DNA of 7,094 nucleotides, taken from assembly GCA_964550025.1 (NCBI GenBank), contig CAZJYI010000319.1, positions 1 through 7,094 on the forward strand, read 5' to 3'. This stretch comes from CAZJYI01 sp964550025 (GTDB lineage: Bacteria; Verrucomicrobiota; Kiritimatiellia; UBA8416; CAYOBW01). The notes below the pieces were generated by a model. It saw only the letters and a program-made list of their open reading frames with translations, did not search any database and had not been told where the DNA came from. This document shows positions 1-6,700 of this stretch, one piece after another (position 1 is the stretch's first letter; every line of letters begins with the position of its first letter). A program made the translations under genes and the position numbers.

Positions 1-76
1 GAAACTCGCCTGTCAGCTCTTTGGGGAATCAACCCACGCAACTGCCATGCGCCCCCACGACAAGTGCACCCGAGAA

Positions 77-110
77 TTGACTGGAGATTCGTGCCGCCGT
101 ACGGCACAAT
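77..110 (+). promoter_or_regulatory. Candidate promoter of the toxin-antitoxin operon
   Basis: TTGACT at 77-82 is a close match to a sigma-70 -35 box. The best -10-like hexamer is CACAAT at 105-110, but the gap is 22 bases, longer than the usual 16-18. At a 17-base gap the hexamer is TACGGC (100-105), a poor match. If CACAAT is the true -10 box, transcription would start at or next to the ATG at 117 and the message would be leaderless or nearly so, which fits the lack of a Shine-Dalgarno sequence before 117. The assignment rests on sequence only. Confidence 0.35.
91..107. promoter_or_regulatory. Palindromic candidate operator for antitoxin autoregulation
   Basis: Positions 91-107 contain inverted arms GTGCCG and CGGCAC around CCGTA. 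Nested inside is a perfect 10-bp palindrome, GCCGTACGGC, at 96-105. It lies between the -35-like and -10-like elements and ends 12 bases before the antitoxin start. Type II antitoxins or toxin-antitoxin complexes commonly repress their own operon by binding palindromes in this position, so this is the natural operator candidate. No protein-DNA evidence is available from sequence. Confidence 0.35.
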
Positions 111-116
111 AGTTCC

Positions 117-335
117 ATGAACACGGTATTGGACATCGGAGGCCTTACGCGAACGGAGAAGCTCCGCGCGATGGAAGAGCTGTGGGAGGATCTGAGCCGG
201 CCGCAGGAGGAATACCGGTCGCCGGAATGGCACGGTGACGTCCTCCGAGAGCGCGAAGAAGCCCTCCAAGCGGGCACGGACGAGTTCGTGCCCTGGGACG
301 AAGCCAAGCGGATTCTCCGGGAGAGAGAGAAGTGA
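117..335 (+). CDS. Type II antitoxin, addiction module component (Unstab_antitox-like)
   Basis: This is a 72-residue acidic, charged protein resembling the small addiction-module component family (Unstab_antitox, TIGR02574-like) that pairs with RelE/ParE toxins. Family-like features are the helix with EKL at 14-16 and ELWEDL at 21-26, the SPEWH stretch at 35-39, the run of R/E residues at 44-48, and the C-terminal VPWDEAKRIL at 58-67. The C-terminal part is expected to wrap and neutralise the toxin, and the antitoxin is expected to be the protease-sensitive partner. It overlaps the toxin gene by four bases (GTGA at 332-335), so translation of the pair is probably coupled. The ATG at 117 has no clear Shine-Dalgarno sequence. 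The family call is from recalled motifs; length and context agree with it. Confidence 0.87.
   Translation: MNTVLDIGGLTRTEKLRAMEELWEDLSRPQEEYRSPEWHGDVLREREEALQAGTDEFVPWDEAKRILREREK
319..323 (+). promoter_or_regulatory. Ribosome binding site of the toxin gene
   Basis: GGGAG at 319-323, followed by a purine run (AGAGAGAA), lies eight bases before the GTG at 332, within the antitoxin's last codons. It supports the GTG start over any downstream choice and gives the toxin its own ribosome entry besides coupling to the antitoxin. Confidence 0.6.
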
Positions 336-658
336 AGATCGTTATCCTGCGGTCCGCCATTGAGGACCTGGCACGGGGACGCGACTTCTACGATCGACAG
401 GGGGAGGGTCTCGGCGGCTACTTCGAGGAGTCCTTGAGCGCTGACATCGATTCTCTCCGGCTGTACGCCGGCGTCCATGTGACGGTACACGGGTACCACC
501 GTATGCTGTCCGGCAGGTTCCCCTACGCCATCTACTATGAGATCGCAGCGAAGCAGATCCGCATACGAGCAGTTCTGGATTGTCGCCGTGACCCGAAGTG
601 GGTTCGTTTGCGGCTCCGGAAAGGAAGGGCCGAGAATGGCATCGACCACGACAGTTGA
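332..658 (+). CDS. RelE/ParE-family toxin
   Basis: This 108-residue basic protein has the compact RelE/ParE fold signature: an N-terminal strand (KIVIL, 2-6), a helical pair with the family-typical ARGRDFYDRQGEGLG (14-28), a central segment ending in GRFPYAIYYE (61-70), and a C-terminal strand with AVLDCRRDPKW (80-90). In this superfamily RelE members cleave mRNA at the ribosome and ParE members poison gyrase. The FPYAIYY and RRDP motifs are common in members simply annotated RelE/ParE, so the target cannot be told from sequence. The start is GTG, overlapping the antitoxin stop, with a good ribosome binding site at 319-323. The last 15 or so residues (RKGRAENGIDHDS region) extend past the usual end of the fold. 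No frameshift or truncation is seen, so the module looks intact. Confidence 0.88.
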   Translation: MKIVILRSAIEDLARGRDFYDRQGEGLGGYFEESLSADIDSLRLYAGVHVTVHGYHRMLSGRFPYAIYYEIAAKQIRIRAVLDCRRDPKWVRLRLRKGRAENGIDHDS

Positions 659-700
659 TGGCCGTAGCGGCCGGCGTTCTCCGCCTATGTGAGCTCTGAT
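659..700 (+). other. Short gap between toxin and giant gene with two small inverted repeats
   Basis: GGCCG (660-664) and CGGCC (668-672) form a five-pair stem with a three-base loop; GGCG (673-676) and CGCC (682-685) could form a second, weaker stem. No T-run follows either, so this is not a convincing intrinsic terminator. The giant gene may therefore be transcribed partly by read-through from the toxin-antitoxin operon. No promoter-like pair of boxes is evident in these 42 bases. Confidence 0.3.
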
Positions 701-772
701 GTGAAGATCCCCCGCACACTCCTGCTGTTTGCCGCTATGGCCGTGTCCTGCTGCTTTCCGGGCTCGGCCGCG
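701..772 (+). other. Signal peptide of the giant protein
   Basis: Residues 1-24 have a short basic n-region (K2, R5), a hydrophobic core (LLLFAAMAV, 7-15) and a small-residue end (GSAA, 21-24), giving a plausible signal peptidase I cut after A24 just before the first lamin-tail strand. C17, preceded by A14-V15-S16, also satisfies a loose lipobox pattern, so lipoprotein processing at C17 cannot be excluded. Either way, export by Sec is the expected route. Confidence 0.8.
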
Positions 773-3700
773 GGGGTTGTCATCAACGAGTTCATGGCGA
801 GGAACAACGCCGCGCTCGAGGATCCGGATGCCCCGGGTGAGTATCCGGACTGGATCGAGATCTACAATGATTCCTCGGAGAGCGTCGATCTGACCGGTTG
901 GTATCTGACCGACGATGCGGGGGATCTGACAAAGTGGCAGTTCCCGGCCAAGACGCTCGATGGGTACGGGTTTCTCGTGGTTTTCGCCTCGAACAAGGAC
1001 CTGCGCAACCCCGGTCAGCAGCTCCACACGAACTTCAAGCTCACGACGGACGGGGAGTACCTGGCGCTTGTACGACCGGACGGCCTGACGATCGCCTCCG
1101 AGTACAGTCCCGAGTTTCCCGAACAGACTCCCGACGTCTCTTTCGGGTTGCGGCCGGACACGACGAACATGGTCCTGGTGGCGGCAGACTCGACCTGCTC
1201 CGTGCTCGTGCCTGAGGATGGTCTGCTCGGGCAGACGTGGACGCAGGTCGGGTTCGACGATTCGGCCTGGCTGTCGGGGCGGCAGGGCATCGGCTACGAA
1301 GTGTCGCCCACGGGGTACCTGGCCCTGATCCGGACATCCCTGCCGGAGGAAACCACCGGCGCGTACGTCCGGCTGTCGTTTGAGCTGTCCGATCCCGCCG
1401 TGGTGGATGCGCTCGTGCTGTCGATGAAGTACGACGATGGTTTCGCGACCTACCTTAACGGCACAAAAGTCAGCCAGGCGAACGTGCTCGGCACGCCGGC
1501 GTGGGATTCGCCCGCGACACTGGAGCACCCCAATTCGCAGGCGGTGGAGTTCGTCGAATTCAACCTGGGCGATTATACCAATCTGCTGGTTGCCGGTCGG
1601 AATGTACTCGCCGTTCACGCGCTGAACTTCGACGCGGGCGGTGCGGATTCCGACTTCCTGCTCGTGGCGAAGCTGGAGGCGTTCCGGTACACGACGGGCG
1701 CAAGCGCCGAGCACCGCTTCTTCCGGATTCCCACGCCCGGAGCCCGGAATATGCTGGGCGCGGTGGACTTTCTGGCGCCGGTCGCGTTCAGCGTGGCGAG
1801 GGGGTTCCACGAAACGCCCTTCTCCCTGGACCTCACGGCGTCGCCCGGGAGCACCATCTACTACACGCTTGACGGCAAGGAGCCGACGACGGGCTCATTG
1901 CCCTACGTGGGACTGCTCAACATCAGCAGTAGCGTGTGTGTACGAGCAAAGGCCTTCAAGCAGGACTACGAGTCTTCCCGCCCCGTGACGCACACATACC
2001 TGTTTCCCGCTGACATCATCGCGTCGCCGAACATGCGCACCAGCATTACGCAGAACCCGACCTACGGGCCGCGGATGACCAACGCGCTGATGGCGTTGCC
2101 GTCGATCTGCATTGCCACCGAACGCGACGTGATCGAGTGGACGCCGGAGCTGGCCGCGTCCGTCGAGATGATTACGACGAACAAGACCGAAGGGTTCCAC
2201 ATCAACGCCGGGGTTGCCCGCTTTGGAAACCGCGTGACGAACTTCGCCAAGCGCCAGTTCCGCCTCTACTTCCGCGAGCGGTACGGTGCGTCCAAGCTGA
2301 AGTACCCCGTATTCAAGGGTTTCGACCACGGCGTTCCGGTCGTCGACGAATTCGACCAGCTCGATCTCCGTTCCGGTTCGCACGACATGTCGCACCGCGG
2401 GTTCTACATGTCCGGGCGCTTCTGTGACGATACGCTGCTGGAAACGGGGCACCTGAACACGCACGGCCGTTTCGTGCACGTCTACCTCAACGGCAAATAC
2501 TGGGGCCAGTACCACATGCGGGAACGCTGGAAAGCCGACACGCTGGCCGAGTACCTGGGGGGAGACAAGACGGATTACGAAGCTGTGGAGGGCGACGGCT
2601 CGACGGGGAACTGGTTTGCCGCGCGGCCGGTGGATGGCGATGGGTCGGCGTGGACGCGGGTCAAGAATCGCGCCGACGACTATCACGCGGTCCGCAAGTA
2701 CCTGAACGTGCCGCAGTTCCTGGACTTCATGTGGATGTGGATGTACGGCCAGTCGGAATTCGAGTTCAGGGCGGTGGGCGCGACGAACGCGAGTGACAAC
2801 GGCTTCATGTTTCAACTGCGCGATCCGGACGGCTTCCTGCGCGGCGGGAGTCACTCGGTTTCAGACCGCGGCCCCGGGAGCCTCCTGCAGAAGCTGCGTT
2901 CCGAGAACCACCCGGATTTCCGCGTGCTGCAGTCGGACCGCATCTTCCGCATGTTCTTCTACGATGGTGTCATGACGCCGGACAGGAACCGCGAACGCCT
3001 GCTCCAGAGGTGCAGCGAAGTGGAGGTCGCATTCCTGGCCGAGTCGGCGCGCTGGGGGTTCCGGACGCCGGTCTCGTGGGCCTCCGAGCGGGACAAAGCG
3101 CTCAACCGTTTCTTGACGAAGACCGATAGCCTGCTCGGCTCCTTCCGCTCGGCCGGGTATTACCCGGTGGAGGCGCCGGTCTACAACCGCCGTGGAGGGG
3201 TCTTCACGAACGCGTTCCAGCTCACGATCACGGGTTCGAGCGACATCTACTACACGTTGGACGGAACGGATCCGCGCGAACAGGGAACGGGTCTGGCAGC
3301 AGGGCCGCGCTATGAAGGTCCGATTGCATTGACGAACAGCGCGGTGGTCAAGGCGCGCGTGATGAACTCGACGAACGAGTGGAGTGCCGTGCACGAAGTC
3401 CTGTTCCTGATCGACGAGCCTTCCCCCGTGAGAATCTCGGAGGTCATGTTCAATCCGCGCAGACCGGAAGGGTGGGAGACCAACCTGTATGCTCGCTCGG
3501 ACTACGAGTTCATCGAGCTGCAGAACACCGGCGGCAAGACGGTCGGTCTTGCGGGGATGCGCCTGAATGACGGTGTGGAATTTGACTTTTCGCGCGGTGC
3601 GGTTGCGACCCTTGCGCCGGGCGAAACCTGCGTGGTGGTCGATGACTTTGAGGCGTTCACCAACCGGTACGCGAACTGGGCTTCGATCAAGATCGCGGGG

Positions 3701-6700
3701 CAGTGGGAGGGGCGTCTGGACGACGGCGGAGAGCGGATCAGGTTGGTGGATGCGTTTGGCCGTACCAACGCGCTGTTCCGGTACGGCGATGGACGCGGTT
3801 GGCCGCCGGCCGCGGACGGCGCGGGTCACTCGCTCGTGCCGCTGGTGGTGAACGACCAGACCAACGGCGTGCTGGAATACGGCGGCAGTTGGCGCGCGAG
3901 CACCTACATGGACGGTTCGCCGGGACGGGCGAACCCGGCCGCCGTGACCGACGTGGTGATCAATGAGGTCGTCGCACACACCGATACCGGAATGCCTCCG
4001 CCTCTTGATTCGGATGATTGGGTTGAACTGTACAACACAACCGGGAGTGCCATTCCTCTCACGGATTGGTACCTGAGCGATGATGCCGGTGAGCTCACGA
4101 AGTGGCGGATTCCCGACACCAAAGTGATCCGGGCCACCGACTGGCTGACCTTCACCGAACGCAACGGGTTCAACCCCGACGGGATTAGCGGCTTTGGCCT
4201 GAACAAGGCGGGGGAGCAGGTCTTTCTCTCGTACCTGCCTGGCGGGGCGAGTAACCGCGTTGCGGATTGTATCCGCTTCAAAGGCCAGGAGAACGGGGTG
4301 TCGCTCGGGCGGTACCCGGACGGCGATGCCGACTGGTTTGCGCTGATCGCCACGCCCAATTCCGCCAATGGGGCGCCCGCGCGGCCGGTAGTAATCAGTG
4401 AGATCATGTATCACCCTCTACCCACCGACGCCAACCCGGAGGACAATACCAACGACGAGTACATCGAGATCCTCAACGTCAGTGGCGGCCGCGTGGACCT
4501 GTGGAACGCCGCGGGGACGTGGCGGCTCGACGGTCAGGACTTCACCTTCCCCCCGAACACGTCGCTGGTCGCTGGCGAGTCCCTGCTGGTCGTTTCGTTC
4601 AGCCCGACTAACGCGACTGCGCTGAATGCGTTCCTGAACGTCTATGGTTTGACGAACAACGAGGTGCAGATCTTCGGGCCCTATTCCGGGAAACTCTCCA
4701 ACCGGGGGGAACGCGTCGCGCTCGAGCGGCCGCAGGCGCCCGACGTGGCGGGAGGTTCCGTCTCATGGGTCATTGTGGATGAGGTCATCTATTTCGATCG
4801 CGGGCCGTGGCCCACGGAGGCGGACGGCACGGGCCGCTCGTTGGAGCGTACGCAGGTCCAGGGCTCGGGTAACGACCCGGCGAACTGGCAGGTGGCGTTC
4901 TGGGCGTCGCCGGGCGCACCGCCGTCCGTTTTCCGAATCAGCCGCCCCGACTACGGCCAGACACTGCTGCTCGGTTCCTCGGCGCAGGCCGAGGTCACGA
5001 TTGACGGCGGCCGCATTACCGGGCCCGTTGAGCAGGTGGAGTTCTTTCTGAACGGCGCCAGCGTTTCCGTGGTCACGGAAGAACCGTACCGGTGCATGTT
5101 CGGCCCCATAACCGAAGCGGGCAGCTACGTGCTCTCCGCGACCATGACCGACGCGGTCGGCTCGTACACCTCGCGCGAAGTGGTCGTGATCGGCACCGGC
5201 GTGGACAACGATTCCGGCGCGTCGGACATCGCGTTTTCGTCGGCGGTGCTGCGCGGATCGCTGCCCGACAATGCGCAGGCCGCGGTGGTCGTCTACTGGG
5301 GATTGACCGACGGGATGACGGGCAAAGGCGCGTGGAGTAACGCCGTCAGTCTTGGACAGCGGGGCGGCAGCTTCGGCGCGCCCGTGGACGGTTTGCGCGC
5401 CTGCGAGACCTACCACTACCGTTGCTATGCGACCAACGCCTATGGCGACACCTGGGCCGCCCAAAGCACGAGCTTCACAACGCGTCCGCCGCCGGTTTCG
5501 CTCAGCCTCGCGGGATCGCCGTTTGCCGAAGACGGCGGCACGGCCACCGTCACGGCCACGCTGGGCGGTGTTTCGGCGTCCAACGCTGCCGTGGCCTTGG
5601 CCTTCTCCGGGGCTGCCGTGTATGCCGCGGACTACTCCGCCTCGGCAACCACGATCGTCATAAATGCCGGCGATGTGTCGGGATCCGTCACGCTGACAGG
5701 GCTGGACGACACCGAGGTCGAGTCCGTTGAGTCGGCCATCGTCGCCATCCACGCCGCGACCCGCGCGGCCGCGGGCACGCCGGCCGCGGTGACGGCCTTG
5801 ATCGTCAGCGACGATCCGCGTGTCGACAACGCCGCCGGCGCGTCGGGCGTCAGCGACAGTTCCGCGACGCTCAACGGCAACCTGACGCACGGAGACAGCG
5901 CGTCTGTTACGATCTACTGTGGCACGGAAGACGGGGCCACGAACGGCGCGCGGTGGGAAATGACCAACAGTCTCGGGCTGCGCGCGGAAGGACCCTTTTC
6001 GGCACTGGTGACCGGGTTGCAGGCCAACCGGACCTACTACTATCGGTGCTATGCCGAAAATGCCGGCGGCGCCGATTGGGCCGACGCGACGACCAATTTC
6101 ACCACCGGTCCACCGTCGGTGTCTATCGCGGACGTGACCGTGACGGAGGGGGACAGCGGCACGCGGCACGCTGACTTCACCGTGGTGCCTTCAGCCGTGA
6201 GCGGTAAGGACATCTCGGTGAACTACGCGACGCGGGATGGTACGGCGGCGGCGGGAACGGACTACCAGGCGAGGGCGGGGACGCTGGTGATCGGCGCCGG
6301 GCAACCCGGCGGCGTTATTACCGTGCCTGTCAACGGTGACGCCGAGAGCGAATGGCCGTCCGAGGACTTCTACCTGGACGTCGATACGCCCACCAACTGC
6401 ACCATTGCGGACGCGCAGGCCAGCGGCACGATCAAGGATGACGACGTGGACGTGTACTTCATCGATTGGCGCTATCGCATGCAGATCACGTTCGACGGAT
6501 ACGATCGCGACGAGACGCTGGTCGATTTCCCCGCGCTGGTTGTGCTGAACACGAATTGCGAGAACTTTGCCTATTCCCAGTTCAATCCCGGGATTCCCGC
6601 CGACCTGCGCTTCGCGAATTCCAACCTGACGGCGCTGCTCTACCACGAGGTCGAGGAGTGGAACACCAACGGGGATTCGACGGTCTGGGTACGGGTGCCC

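Noticed and set aside
1..120. Forward frame open from base 1 to TGA at 118-120, overlapping the antitoxin ATG, as the tail of an upstream gene.
   Set aside because: The 39 codons have G or C at only 21 third positions, unlike the strongly GC-ending codons of the genes here. The peptide has no recognisable feature, and the stretch contains promoter-like elements and a palindrome. All three forward frames are open for a while here, so openness is weak evidence.
660..685. Intrinsic terminator after the toxin gene.
   Set aside because: The two stems are only five and four pairs long and no T-run follows either one.
2822..2860. Loss of the kinase acidic motif, reading GGSHS (715-719) as a degraded WDAEH block and the protein as a pseudokinase.
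   Set aside because: A better alignment places D708-P-D710-GF as the DxD block, directly after the FMFQL strand as in the family, so this motif is present.
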